64,000 nucleotides of DNA. Origin: Alectoria sarmentosa. Lineage: Eukaryota > Ascomycota > Lecanoromycetes > Lecanorales > Parmeliaceae. The stretch lies in assembly GCA_009733775.1 (NCBI GenBank), contig WOGZ01000104.1, forward strand, positions 1 to 64,000, in the 5' to 3' direction. Made by a program: the position numbers and the translations under genes. Within the stretch, counting starts at the first letter, position 1; each line of letters begins with the position of its first letter. Positions 43,635 to 54,517 of the stretch are shown here, one piece after another. The notes beneath the pieces were generated by a model. That model did not search any database, was not told the origin of the DNA, and saw nothing but the letters and a program-made list of their open reading frames with translations.

Positions 43635-44925
43635 ATGTCCTTCCGTAAACGAAACGTAGGGCTCGCCAGCCCCTCCTCCACGCCTGCTGCTCCCAAAGGT
43701 CCCCCCGTCACTCCTGCCAGTGTCCCAGGCGTGCGTCCATCCCCCTCAGATGGCCGTCCCACCACCTCGACCGGCACCCAAACCCTCGATGACCTTCTCG
43801 CCGGCCACGCCGGTCTCGCCCTCGGAAACTCGTTGCTGATAGAAGAGAACGGCACTACAGACTTTGCGGGGGCTTTGCTACGGTACTACGCCGCCGAGGG
43901 CGTCGTCCAAGGGCACAGAGTGCATGTCGTGGGTGTAGGGGAGCAGTGGGCAAGGGAGCTGCCTGGGCTTGTGGGAGCTGGTGGTAAAGAGATTGAGGCT
44001 GGTGCTGCGGTGGACAAGGAAAAGATGAAGATTGCGTGGAGGTATGAGAGGTTGGGGGAGTTTGGCGCTGGGACTGCGGGGTCAAGAGGTGGGATTGCTC
44101 TACTTCTGCCGCGCTTTCTGATGTACATAAGAAAAAAAGCATTGAATGAGGCTATCGGTATGCTGTTTCGAGAATGACTGACTGACATCCCCAGCGACGC
44201 CAACGCCCAATCGTAACCCAATATCATCAAGCCCAGGCCAATCGGACTCCAGGGTCCCAACAGCATTTTGTCACAGCTTCGACTTGACCAAACGCCTCTC
44301 GCTACCAAGTGTCGGTGCCATCAGCTTCACCACCATTTCTCCCACGGCGGAAAACCCATTCACTTCCATCCTCCAATCCATCACCCAGGCAATCGCCTCC
44401 TCTCCTCCCCACACCATCCACCGCCTGATAATCCCCACCCTCCTCTCTCCCGCTCTTTTCCCGCCTTCAGCCAGCGATCCCAGACACCTCCTCCCCTTCC
44501 TGCATTCCCTCCGCGCTCTCCTCCGCCACCACTCCACGCGCCTGAGCGCGATGCTCACCCTCCCGCTCGCGCTGTATCCGCGCTCCACCGGCCTCGTGTG
44601 CTGGATCGAGCATCTCAGCGACGGCGTGCTCGAACTCGCCCCGTTCCCTCACTCGATAAACGACATCGAGCCGCCGTTGACCACGAGCTCTGGTGGTGCT
44701 GGCAGGGGTGAGGAGAAGCCGCAGGGGATGTTGAAGATCCATAGGTTGCCTGTGCTGACTGAGAAAGGGGGCGGTGGCGGTGGAGGGGATGATTTGGCGT
44801 TTTCGCTGAGTCGGAAGAGGTTCGTGATCAAGCCGTTCAGCCTGCCGCCTGTCGAGGGGGATCAGGAGGCGCAGAAGGGAGAGGCGGAAGGTGGGAAGGT
44901 GGGGAAGGGGGATATTGAGTTCTAG
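43635..44925 (+). CDS. ELP4: Elongator complex protein 4
   Basis: Exons 43635-44088 and 44195-44925 give 394 aa. The N-terminus SFRKRNVGLASP and the block TSTGTQTLDDLLAGHAGLALGNSLLIEE are the Elp4/PAXNEB opening, followed by RYYAAEGVVQGHRVHVVG, MKIAWRYERL, CHSFDLTKRL and TRLSAMLTLPLALYPR. Elp4 is part of the Elp4-5-6 RecA-like hexamer of Elongator, which modifies wobble uridines in tRNA. The 106-nt intron ends ACTGACATCCCCAG. The start is the Met before SFRKRN; upstream in-frame sequence runs into the MITE-flanked region and is not family-like. The C-terminal Gly and acidic tail is low complexity. Confidence 0.92.
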
Positions 44926-46083
44926 AGGTCGATTGAAGAAGTAACATACTCTAGCTTTTCCAGAACTTTGATACAAGCTTCGCTAATCAATCAAAGCCAT
45001 CTCGGACGCCCTTGTACCCCCAAAACCCCACTCAACTTCAAAACTGTTGCGGGTAAACGTGCAAGATCAAACCAAGGCAGCCGCAGTCTGCGATGACGCT
45101 CCAACATCACTTTACAAACCCCCTCGCAGTTTGAGACTATTCCGTCATACACAGTCCCCTCGAAAGCACAGGGCGGACATTTGGCACTCCCTTCAAAATT
45201 CGGACACACATTTCGAGCTCCGAGAATCAGGTCGCTAACAACCCGCACGGAGTGACTGACTGACTGACCCCAAAGCAAAACACCCCGTGTCCCAATCGAA
45301 GGCTGAAGCTTACTTATTTCCCCAGCCTAGGTATTGAGCCCCCCAATTAATAAAATCCCTCGACAATCTTTTCATAGAAAATAATGCACCACTCGTATTA
45401 TTAAAAATGGTCCGCAAGAGCGGCGGCCTTTTTACTTGGTACTTCCCAGATTGAGGTAAATGGGGCAAATTCTCCATTAATTCATCAGCAACTGCTGTGC
45501 TTGAAGCCATTGATCCTCAAGACTGCCTCCACGTCTCTAGGCCAAAAAAAAATGTTCCTTTCTGTAGATGGAGTAGAAGAACCTGTTTTCTTAGTTGTTG
45601 TTGGGTATTTTGAAAAGCGCCATTGTTAGACAACCACCGGGTTAAGTACTTAAGCCTGTGCGGAGTCCCAAGCAGCATGATGGTCAGGCGCGACTGTGTC
45701 AATAAGGTTTGCGATGAAATCTATACTGGGGAATCACCAGGTTGGTTTGGTGATTTTTGAGTGTTTTGAGTCGGCCTTTAGGCATGAATTGAGCAAGTTT
45801 AAGATCGAATGGGATTGGGCTCAAATCCCCACGTTTCAAAGAAAATCGATTATATCAAGACGAGAACGGCCATTGAAAAAAAAGAGGGCTATCTTTCCTT
45901 ACCTTTTCTTCCGAGAACGCCAGTTTCACATCCGTCCTGCTCCCCAAAAATCTCTTCCAACCGCCACCTTCCCACCACCCCAAACCCATCACCAAAGCGG
46001 AAAAGAAAAAAAAAGACAAACTTCACACACCCCTCCAACATCCCCAGCATACCTCCAACGCAATCCCCACCCCCACAGCCGCG
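44926..46083. other. intergenic, no gene seen
   Basis: About 1.15 kb between ELP4 and the 2EXR gene, both on plus. Longer frames here overlap the next gene in other frames and have biased Pro/Arg composition, so they are not called. Confidence 0.5.
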
Positions 46084-46764
46084 ATGATGATGATGACGAT
46101 GATGACGACCATGCAGCCAAGAACTCCCCAACCCACCGACGAAGGCTTCCGCTTCCTCGACCTCCCCACCGAACTCCGCCTCCAAATCTACCGAACCCTC
46201 CTCCCCGCAAGAGTCCGCGTGCGCCCCCTCAGCCCCTTTGCGCGCAGACTGTCCGAAAACACGGACCGCCTCGCCCTGCTGCGGACGTGCCGTCAGATCC
46301 GCACCGAGGCGCGCGCCCTGCTCTTCCGCGACAGCGCCTTCCACATCGAGCTCTTCGACGAGGTCTGCGCGGCGCATTTCCGCGCCTGGGTCGACGGGGC
46401 GGGCGACGGGCTCGTGGGCCGGATGAAGGGGTTCGCGATCGGGGGGCGGGTCGGGACTGAGTTTGTGAGGTTCGAGGTCCGAGTGGAGGAGGAGGAGGAG
46501 GCTGGGGCTGGTGGGGCCGCCGTCGTCGTCGTCGTCGTCGTCTCTGAGATGGGCATGAGGCTTAGGGGACGGGATAATGGGTTCAGGCTCGTCCTGTTGG
46601 AAGGAGGACGGTGCGCGGCGTTGAGTGATGTGAAGAAGGAGGAGTGGATGGGATGCTTCTCTGTTGCGCACGTGAAAACGATTGTTGGCGCCGTGGGATA
46701 TTGTATCGGAGTCCACAATGCGCGAATGACGGACCAGGAAAAGGAGGGTTTCCGGGCTTGGTGA
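46084..46764 (+). CDS. 2EXR/F-box-like domain protein
   Basis: A single exon of 226 aa from a Met-rich start coded by an ATGATG repeat; the Met at 46114 (MQPRTPQP) is a reasonable alternative start. Residues about 22-90 carry FLDLPTELRLQIYRTLL and LALLRTCRQIRTEARALLFRDSAFHI, the fungal 2EXR signature (L-P-x-E-[LI]-R-x-x-[IV]-[WY] then C-[RK]-x-x-R-x-E-[AV]). This family is widespread in ascomycetes and related to F-box helices. Partners and function are unknown. A Val run (AAVVVVVVVS) comes from a GTC repeat, so length may vary among strains. Confidence 0.75.
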   Translation: MMMMTMMTTMQPRTPQPTDEGFRFLDLPTELRLQIYRTLLPARVRVRPLSPFARRLSENTDRLALLRTCRQIRTEARALLFRDSAFHIELFDEVCAAHFRAWVDGAGDGLVGRMKGFAIGGRVGTEFVRFEVRVEEEEEAGAGGAAVVVVVVVSEMGMRLRGRDNGFRLVLLEGGRCAALSDVKKEEWMGCFSVAHVKTIVGAVGYCIGVHNARMTDQEKEGFRAW

Positions 46765-47452
46765 CTTTTTTTGGGGAGCTACCATCTGGATGATTTAGCA
46801 TCGAGTTTCACGTGAGCTTGTTCTCAGCCCTCTCAGCCTTCTTTGAAAAATCTCCCATGCAAGCAAGAGGCGGTCTTCAGCCATTTTGTACCACCAGCTA
46901 GCCATTCATTGTTGAATACTTCAGAGAAAGATGTAGATGATGGTTTCGTGACATAACGATGGTTAGGAAAAGCGACCAACGGAAATAGAGATCACAATGA
47001 ACACAGGCAATATGAACAGGTAGTACTAGACATTGCTGGCTGTTACAATGGGGATGGGTATAGTTCGGGAACTCACGATAGTAAAACCTATAGAGTACTT
47101 CGATTTTATCAAAGTAGAAGGGGACGAAGCATAGGGATCAAGCTTCAAGAGTAAAATTCAACAAAGGCTTTTGGCCACATTTGATAACGGAGCAGGGTAG
47201 CAAACTCAACCTCGTCGGCGGCATTAGTATGGTGCATCATTTCTGGGGTTTACCGATTTCCCGGTTCTCGGTTGCTGAACACCAGCTGAATAGCATGCGA
47301 GTCTCAACAATCGTTTTCGTTGCCTTTTTTCACGAACTTGGGTCATTTGTATCCACTTTTAGGTTCTCTCCTCGACTGGGATACCCAGCGTCAATGCGAC
47401 AAAGAAATAGGTCTTCTCTAGCTTGGTATCCGGGCTGTAAAGCAGTCTCGAC
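46765..47452. other. intergenic, no gene seen
   Basis: Between the convergent 2EXR gene (+) and the aldo-keto reductase (-). Only short frames without features. Confidence 0.5.
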
Positions 47453-49028
47453 CTAAACTTTGGATGGCTTTATCGGCTTACTGGTCTCAACATAGTCAAA
47501 GTGCCCGGCCATGTCCATCAGCCATAGATCGCCCGGTCCCTTTGCGCCACCAGGCTTCTGACTCAAGAAGTTCAAAGGGAAGCCAATGTCGAAAGGCGCG
47601 GCTCCATCAATCTCCGCCATGTCATCATCACTTAGCTCCAAACTTAATGCCTCAATATTACCCTTCAGGTGCTCGATCTTGCGACCTGGGTGATTTCAGA
47701 GTCAGTACTCCTCTTTGAAGGATGATTCAAGAGTCAGAAAACATGTCTCAGGAGGCGAAACAGGTCTCCGGCCCCCAAAATATGAAAAGGGCAATGATGG
47801 ATCGAAAAGATAACTTACCACCGACAATGGGGAAGACATAGGGCGCCTTGTGCATGACATATGCAAGAGCGACCGAGGTGATAGCGGTGCTCTTTCGATC
47901 CGCAATCTTCTCCAGCGCATCTGTAAGCTTGATGTGATTCTCAGAAGGCGGACCCATGTTCCTGCCCTCTCCCTTCATCTCTTCCCTCTGTTTCTTCGTT
48001 TTGAAGTTTCCTCCACCAAGCGAACCCCACGGCGCGAGACCCATACCCTCATCAGCACACATTGGGATGATTTCACGCTCAAAATCACGGCTGGCGGCGC
48101 TCCATTGACCTTGGTAGACGACGAATTGGCGCAGACCATGGTCACGGGCATACTGGTTGGCTTTTGACACGATCCAAGCTGGAGTGTCGCTGACGCCGAG
48201 GTAGATAACTTTGCCTTGCTGGACAACGGTGTTCAGGCTCTGCATGAGCTCGGGGATAGAGGTGGTGAAGTCCCACCAGTGCACATACAGGATATCGATA
48301 TAGTCCGTCTTCAACTTGTGCAGAGAGTTTCTGATCGAGACATGAAGGGATTTGCTGCCGTTGCCGGCGAAATTGCTATGGATAATATTGTCGTGACCTT
48401 TGTAGCTGCTGAAGCAAGTGGTGTATTTGGTAGCGATGACCATTTCGTCACGGATGCCAGGGTGTTTATGCAACCATTCGCCAATCCACATTTCGGATTG
48501 CTCGGATTGGTAGTTGTTGGCGGTATCGATGAAGTTGCCGCCTTGGCTGTGGAAGTAGTCGAGCAGCTCGAATACAGACTCCTTCGACATTGCTCCCAAG
48601 AAGCCACCCCTGTGATAATATTTTTAGCGAAAGACTCGACACATGGTTCAGAGATTGGTCTGCCTTCCTCAATACAATATTCGGAACAGGCATCCATCGT
48701 CAAATGGAAGCTGAGAACATCATCGAGTTGGCAAGGATATTTTGGGTAACTTACCAGGCATCACCAAAATTCATGGCGCCAATACATAGGGGACTAACTT
48801 TAACGGCAGCAGAAGGAGATAGCAGACGGTGTCTGCCAAGTAGGGACTTTGGAGGTGCTAGATTACAATATCAGAGTCCGTGTTGCCTTCTATTGCCTAT
48901 GCGAGGGGCCATATTGAGCATTGGAACATGTCTGAGGTGGAGAAGCTTCCAAAGCATCTCCCCCAAGACTCAGGACTTGCTGGAAACCGGAATAGAGGAC
49001 GCCAAATATACGTACGTGCTGGATCCAT
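47453..49028 (-). CDS. aldo-keto reductase, aryl-alcohol/norsolorinate reductase type
   Basis: Exons 49028-49016, 48857-48755, 48609-47819 and 47685-47453 give 379 aa. It reduces aldehydes or ketones with NADPH in a TIM barrel. The tetrad is visible: Asp in GGNFIDTANNY, Tyr in the same block, Lys in VIATKYT, His in DILYVHWWDF. It also has CIGAMNFG near the N-terminus, GVSDTPAWIVSKAN, YQGQWSAASRDFEREIIPMC, GLAPWGSLGGG and HKAPYVFPIVGGRK. Exon 1 is only 13 nt (Met-Asp-Pro-Ala plus one base). Introns 1 and 3 look introner-like. Relatives serve in lignin-aldehyde reduction or polyketide pathways, but no synthase gene lies in the window, so the substrate is open. Confidence 0.87.
47686..47818 (-). 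repeat. introner-like intron (aldo-keto reductase intron 3)
   Basis: A 133-nt intron with GTAAGTTATC donor, internal CCTGAGACATGTTTTCTGAC and 3' end GAGTACTGACTCTGAAATCA plus CCCAG. It matches the family's middle and 3' blocks. Confidence 0.5.
48858..49015 (-). repeat. introner-like intron (aldo-keto reductase intron 1)
   Basis: A 158-nt intron starting GTACGTATATTTGGCGTCCT, with internal CCTCAGACATGTTCC and ending GGACTCTGATATTGTAATCTAG. Length and end blocks match the 157-nt members in GMP synthase and the adenylosuccinate lyase relic. Confidence 0.6.
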
Positions 49029-49696
49029 TGTGTGTGCTGTTCGATGGTATATATATGCTCAACGCGATAGAGTGGTGGAGGAGTAAAAACGAAATATGGA
49101 ACGCTGGCTTCGCGCTGCCTTAAGTACGCTGGGTACGTTCCGGAATGAATGGCATTCATGATTTGTCATCTAGGTGACAAGTCGAAAACCCTCAAATCCG
49201 AAGCCGTTAACTCCGGCGCCGTCTCGGGTACGGGTGAGGTTCTTTCCCGGTCTACAGGAATTGGCCAATGGTGAATGTTTGGATACTAGAGTACCTTGCA
49301 GTACTTATCTTGCGTCGTGTGGTGTGGTGTGCAGCAATCATTCAATGAGCGTGATCAGTTTTGAGATATTCTCTCCAATCGTAACCTCTGATTCTTGTGC
49401 CATAATTAATCTATTATGTATAGTAGAAGCTATGTAAGAAGCCGGACGGCAATGTCAATTACGAGCGCTATAATATGGGGTATAGTCGAATGCATATGAG
49501 AGTCGAATACAGGCGGTAGAATCCATAGCAAAGCCAAGCTTCCACGGCTCGTCATGCTGAACGCCAAACCAAAATACGCCTCATCATGGACACCAGAGAG
49601 ATCCCGAAACGCCGACGCCTCGCCCAGCGGTATGAGCTTGTAGCGTGGAACAACCATGTGAACGAGCTGAAGAAGGGCAACACGGGTGAGGTCGAC
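49029..49696. other. intergenic, no gene seen
   Basis: Between the start of the aldo-keto reductase (-) and the 3' end of the SH3 membrane protein (-). No features recognised. Confidence 0.45.
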
Positions 49697-51628
49697 TCAA
49701 ACTCCGAAGCCATGTGGTGGGCCACTCACGCCATTCTCGGACGAGTCGTCTCCTTCAATGGTCTGCTTCCAATACTCCGGCAGGCAAACGCAGACGAGCT
49801 GATGTCGTGTCAGCCAGGGTCCCAAGTACTACCGATAGGGCACTGCTTACAGGGAATGCCTTCAGCTCTCCGCTCGGCGGCGGAGAATCCCCCCTCCCTG
49901 ATCCATTCGAGACTCCACTATCTCTTTGGACTTTGTGCTTTCCATCGTAGTCCTCCGCTCGGTCCTTAATCCGGACTCCAGTCGCCCAGCCGTCATCCCA
50001 TATACCCACTACCTTGAGCATATCGCCTCTCTCAAGCTCAAATTCATCTCCAGCGCGTGGCGAGTAGGCCCAAAGCGTGGAAACTTTGTCGTTGGGATGG
50101 ATCTCGTCTTCCGAGTAGTAGTCCTTGAAGAATGGGAGTTGCTCTGATTGTCCGCTGGCAATGCCTTCTGGAGATGAGATTTGCCCCTCGGTGTTCGGAG
50201 AACTTGGATCATCCATCGCACCAAGGACCGATTGACTCGACAATGAACCGTTCCTTTTTCCTGTAGTTGGCGGACCGTATCCTCTTCGAGACTCTGGAGC
50301 TTCACCGTAGGCTTCCGATTCAGATGTATCTCCATAACGCCTGTGACTGCCCTCCGCAACACCACCAATCGCTGGTATCTCATACGATGGCGAGTCACTA
50401 GTGTTTCCTTCTAATGCAGACATCCTAGCAACGCGTCCTCCGGACTGTGGTCCATAGTCTGGCGGAAGCGCTTGGCTTGTAGGCTGCGGGGAATAGACCA
50501 TACCAGGCCCACCCGTCCGTTGTGGTGTTGGTTGGTTGAAAACAGTGGCTTGACTTCCTCTTCGACGCCGGCGAAAGCATATGCAGCATAGCAAGAGTAA
50601 GCCAGCTAACAACACTGCCCCAATGATGGAGCCAATCACAATCCCAGCGATCGCACCTTTTGATAGGCCTGAACTATGACGGGTAGTACTGCTTGATGCA
50701 CTGCTGCTTACAGATGCTGACGGAGTACTGGTTGATGTCGATGATGGAAAGAGTGGAGGAATGGAGGTAAAAGTTGGCAGCGTTACACCTGGACATCTGC
50801 TGTTGACGTTTGCTCCTTCGCAGCATGTATCTGTGGCGTTTGGGGAGCTGGTAGCACAATAGCTGCAAAGGCCTTGGAGACTGGTCGAAAAGCCACAATT
50901 ATTTGGCTCATTCTGTTCTCCGGTAACACAGGTCCCACTTAAAGAGTTGCTGGGAAGGGCACAGTTCGTAAAATCTGCCCGTATCTGATCCAAGTAGCCC
51001 GATCGGGGGCTGCTGCAGAGCTGACTGTTGACTGCAATTCCCTCCTCACTGGTTGCTTGTTGAGCCTGTGAAGTTTTAGCAATGGCTCACATAAACATAC
51101 GTTCCCACTAACGCAAGATTCTGCGCAGAGCGGGGGCGAGTCGGCGCTGGAGAGTGCGCAGGGCTTTATCGAATTCTGCACAATAGCATTACATATTACA
51201 CTAGTCGTATATCGTGCGTATAGATTGGTGGTATTCGTCAAGTTGACGTTGCCACATCCCAGCAATTGCTGGTACCTAGATGGCTGATCAGCCGTATCCT
51301 TCAACGACCTCCCCAAGTATCCAGTGTACTTCTCTTGAACGTAGCTGGAATTAACGTATTGGCTTAATTGGGTATCGAATTGTTGTGTACTCGAAACGAA
51401 TGCAAGGAAAGGGCTGTGAGGAGTCAGCTTCTGCGGGTATGTGGTGGGCATGCTGTAATGTTGGAGTTCCTACTACAGCGAAGAAAGTGTCGGGTCTGTG
51501 GAAAAGGAAGACGTATTGAAAGCCGGGCATTGCGTTGAGCCATTTAGAGGGATGCAGCTCTGCGCTGCTGCGGCGGGTATCAGCAATGCAAGGGCGGTGA
51601 GGAGGGCTCTCGAGGCAAGCGGCGCCAT
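49697..51628 (-). CDS. single-pass membrane protein with C-terminal SH3 domain
   Basis: Exons 51628-51477, 51413-51113, 51065-49851 and 49798-49697 give 589 aa. A signal peptide (SRALLTALALLIPAAAAQ) leads a Cys-rich extracellular part: QSCIPLNGSTQCPAF, LLGCGNVNL, CAESCAQQA, CVTGEQNEPNNCGF, CSYCATSS and TCCEGANVNSRCPG. A Ser/Thr-rich stalk follows. The membrane helix is GAIAGIVIGSIIGAVLLAGL followed by a basic RRRRR stop. The tail is long and Ser/Pro-rich and ends in an SH3 domain (STLWAYSPRAGDEFELERGDML, DDGWATG, then across the last intron LVCVCLPEYW). The layout resembles fungal sensor or fusion-type SH3 membrane proteins (Fus1-like). The last 20 residues diverge. The partner is unknown. 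Confidence 0.85.
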
Positions 51629-52026
51629 GACCTTTGCCTTGGCTGTCCCACTGCGCGATCTGGAAATAAACGAAGGCTTTTCAGAACGCGCAATGGTGCT
51701 CGGAGAGGAGCTTTGAGCGCCGTCCCATCAATGCTCCTGGCTGCTCGAGCTTTGAGCAAGGCCCACGGGCCCAGGGGAAGATTAAATCGGGACGCTAATC
51801 TTAGAGCTGCATGCTCCCGAAAGCTTATCCTAATCCCTGCGTGACCTCAACTGGAACCCTCGCAAGACTCATATTCTGACTCTAGATAGAGATGTACATA
51901 TCTCATCGTGACTCACTGCCGAATAAGTAGTCATTGGTGAGTCAAGATAATCATTTGTGAGTTTGATCCTTTCGTAGAAACCAAATCAAAGTCTCCCATC
52001 CCAATCACTTGAATCTCATAGAGACA
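51629..52026. promoter_or_regulatory. divergent upstream region, SH3 gene (-) and prolyl-tRNA synthetase (+)
   Basis: About 400 bp between divergent start codons. TGAGTCA-like and TGACTC sequences occur near 51877-51913 and 51940 (for example GTGACTCACTG and GTGAGTCAAG), which resemble Gcn4/CpcA-type sites and would suit a tRNA synthetase promoter. This is inferred. Confidence 0.4.
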
Positions 52027-54327
52027 ATGGACGAGGAAATAGCAGACCAAACTGCTGCTATAACCATGGAGCAAGTCGAAGAGCCAAGTAAGAACGCACT
52101 CAAGAAGGCAAACAAACAAAAGAAACTGGCAGAAGAAAAAGCGAACAAGTCGGCCACAAATACCACCAAAGAAGCTGCCAGATCCGAGGCCAAGAAAGCA
52201 GTCAACAAAGCTCCTAAAAAGAAGATTGAAGGGGCTGCCTTGATCGGGTACGGTATTTCCTAAAGCCTGTTATGACGGAAATGCTAACCAAGGAATTACT
52301 AGTATCGACGTAGCCAAGGACGAGGACTTCTCAGCCTGGTAAGAAATTCCCATTAGATATCATGTCTCCTTTACTGATAATCCAGGTATCAACAAACCCT
52401 CACCAAGGTACGTACTTTCCGAATGATGCTTCCTGAATCAGTACAGAGATTTGATGGCAAGAAATTCTTTGGGAGTTCGAAGCATATTTTGTCTTTCGAG
52501 ACATGTCTGCCGACTCGACCTTTTGTGGAATTGAAGGGGGTATATTGACTCCGATTTCCAAGGGCGATTTCCTTGACTACTATGATGTCTCCGGCTGCTA
52601 CATCCTCAAGGTTCGTAGAGTCTGGTCTCCTGTCATAGGTATTCACTGATAGCTTCAAGCCCGCGTCTTGGTTCATCTGGGAGCAAATCCGCGACTGGTT
52701 TGATTTAAGGATTAAGAAAATCGGAGTCAGGAATTGCGCATTTCCCTTGTTCGTGTCGGAAGAAGTTCTTCAAAGAGAGAAAGCCCATATCGAAGGGTTT
52801 GCAGCGGAAGTTGCATGGGTGACACATGCGTAGGTCTGCAAGATTTACAACCGCTAGCTCCGTCTTGCTGACTTGTTGACAGGGGGTCCGCAAAGCTTGA
52901 CAAAAAGATTGCAATACGTCCAACATCAGAGACCGTCATGTATCCATACTACGCGAAATGGATACGGAGCCACCGAGACCTTCCTCTCCGCCTGAACCAA
53001 TGGAACTCAGTTGTTCGCTGTAAGTGCACCTTAGGCTACTACTCAAAGCAAGTACACTATTAAATTTAGAGACCTTCAGGGGAATTTAAGAACCCAACGC
53101 CGTTTCTAAGGACACGAGAGTTTCACTGGCAGGAAGGCCACACAGCTTACTTAAAGCAAGAAGACGCGAGTAAAGAAGTGTTACAAATACTGGAATTTTA
53201 CGCCGGAGTCTACGAAGAACTGCTTGCTGTTCCAGTTATTCGAGGTCGAAAGACCGACAAAGAAAAGTTTGCCGGTAGGTCTAGCTATTCCCCTTCCTTA
53301 GCTTGGAAGATCAGCGCTGACTCCAATAAAAGGGGGAGACTACACCACCACGGTCGAAGGCTACATCGCTGCGACCGGAAGAGGGATTCAAGGAGGCACA
53401 AGCCATCATCTCGGACAGAACTTCAGCAAAATGTTTGGCATCTCCGTCGAGGATCCCTCTGCCAAAGAAGGCGAGAAGAAAGCTGCAATAAACGTCTTTC
53501 AGAATTCGTGGGGTTTGAGTACTAGAGCGATCGGTGTCATGGTCATGACTCACGGAGACAACCGTGGTCTCGTTGTTCCTCCTCGCGTCTCCGAAATTCA
53601 AGTTGTCATCATCCCTGTGGGCATTACAGCAAAGTCGTCCGAGGACGAGAAAATATCTCTGCACAAGCAAGTCGACGCGCTGGAGGAGATCTTGAAAGCC
53701 GAGGGCATACGAGTCGAGGCGGACAAGCGAGTATACTCTCCAGGCTGGAAGTTCAACGACTGGGAGATGAGAGGTGTGCCCTTGCGCCTCGAGTTCGGTC
53801 CAAAAGACTCGGCTGCTCATTGTGTCACCACTTCTCGCCGCGACATCGAAGGGAATGACGGCAAGGGCACGATTCAGATCACGGAGCTCGCTGCGGGGGT
53901 CAGATCTCTATTAAGTTCTATTCAGAAAGATCTCTACGGCCGGGCCGACAAGGTGTTCAAAGATCATACTAAGACGATCACTTCTTGGGATGATTTTGTG
54001 CCAGCTCTGAACGATAAGAACGTCTGCCTCATTCCCCATTGCCTGACGGAGAAGTGTGAGGACGAGATCAAGGAGATGAGCGCGAGGACGGACAGCGATG
54101 AGGTCGTTGATGAGAAGGCTCCGGCCATGGGGGTATGTACACTGTCCGAGCCCACACTTGCTCTTACCTTGAAGAAGGAATGCTTACTCTGAAATCCTTT
54201 ATAGGCTAAATCTCTGTGTATCCCCTTTGATCAGCCAGAGGGAATTGTGAAGGGCGAGACAAAGTGTACGAATCCCAATTGCAAAAATTTGGCGGAAAGC
54301 TTTTGTCTGTTTGGGAGAAGTTATTGA
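52027..54327 (+). CDS. prolyl-tRNA synthetase, cytosolic, nine exons
   Basis: Charges tRNA-Pro. Exons 52027-52247, 52303-52338, 52385-52406, 52563-52610, 52660-52829, 52883-53019, 53080-53274, 53333-54132 and 54205-54327 give 583 aa. The N-terminal 75 residues are a Lys/Ala/Glu-rich extension. The class II core has DYYDVSGCYILKPASW, NCAFPLFVS (motif 1 area), IAIRPTSETVMYPYYAKWI, LRLNQWNSVVRWEFKNPTPFLRTREFHWQEGHTA (motif 2, read across an intron) and QGGTSHHLGQNFSKMFGI. The anticodon domain has PPRVSEIQVVIIPVG, and the tail ends in the Cys-containing eukaryotic-type C-terminal domain (CTNPNCKNLAESFCLFGRSY). No editing insertion is seen. Intron 3 is introner-like; intron 7 ends GCGCTGACTCCAATAAAAG. 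Confidence 0.93.
52407..52562 (+). repeat. introner-like intron (prolyl-tRNA synthetase intron 3)
   Basis: A 156-nt intron starting GTACGTACTTTCCGAATGAT, followed by GCTTCC, with internal TTCGAGACATGTCTGCC and 3' end ATATTGACTCCGATTTCCAAG. Length and all blocks agree with the family. Confidence 0.7.
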
Positions 54328-54517
54328 ATGTCTGCTGCAAACCCTGTGGGGGTTTCCCTGAGCATCATGTACTTTAGCTAGTGTTCGATTCATCGAGAGA
54401 ATGTATCGAAGCCCCAAGTATCATGCACAAATAACTTGCCTTTAGGTCAGAGGTAGGATGTATTTCTTATGAGAGAACCAACCCTGGTATTCACGGCTAT
54501 CTACTATCGATGGAAAT

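Noticed and set aside
43886..44976. Long minus-strand frames opposite ELP4
   Set aside because: Antisense to conserved ELP4 exons, low-complexity composition, no family likeness.
45696..46460. 254-codon frame overlapping the 2EXR gene
   Set aside because: Pro/Arg-rich shifted reading of the GC-rich 2EXR gene with no domain.
41523..49028. AflR-like regulator and norsolorinate-reductase-like enzyme as remains of a polyketide cluster
   Set aside because: No synthase, transporter or other pathway gene lies between them, and ELP4 and a 2EXR gene separate them. Two loose similarities are not enough.
52715..52740. Inverted CGGAGTCAGG introner-like end in prolyl-tRNA synthetase
   Set aside because: It is coding sequence for KKIGVRNCAF, conserved in the enzyme, so the match is chance.
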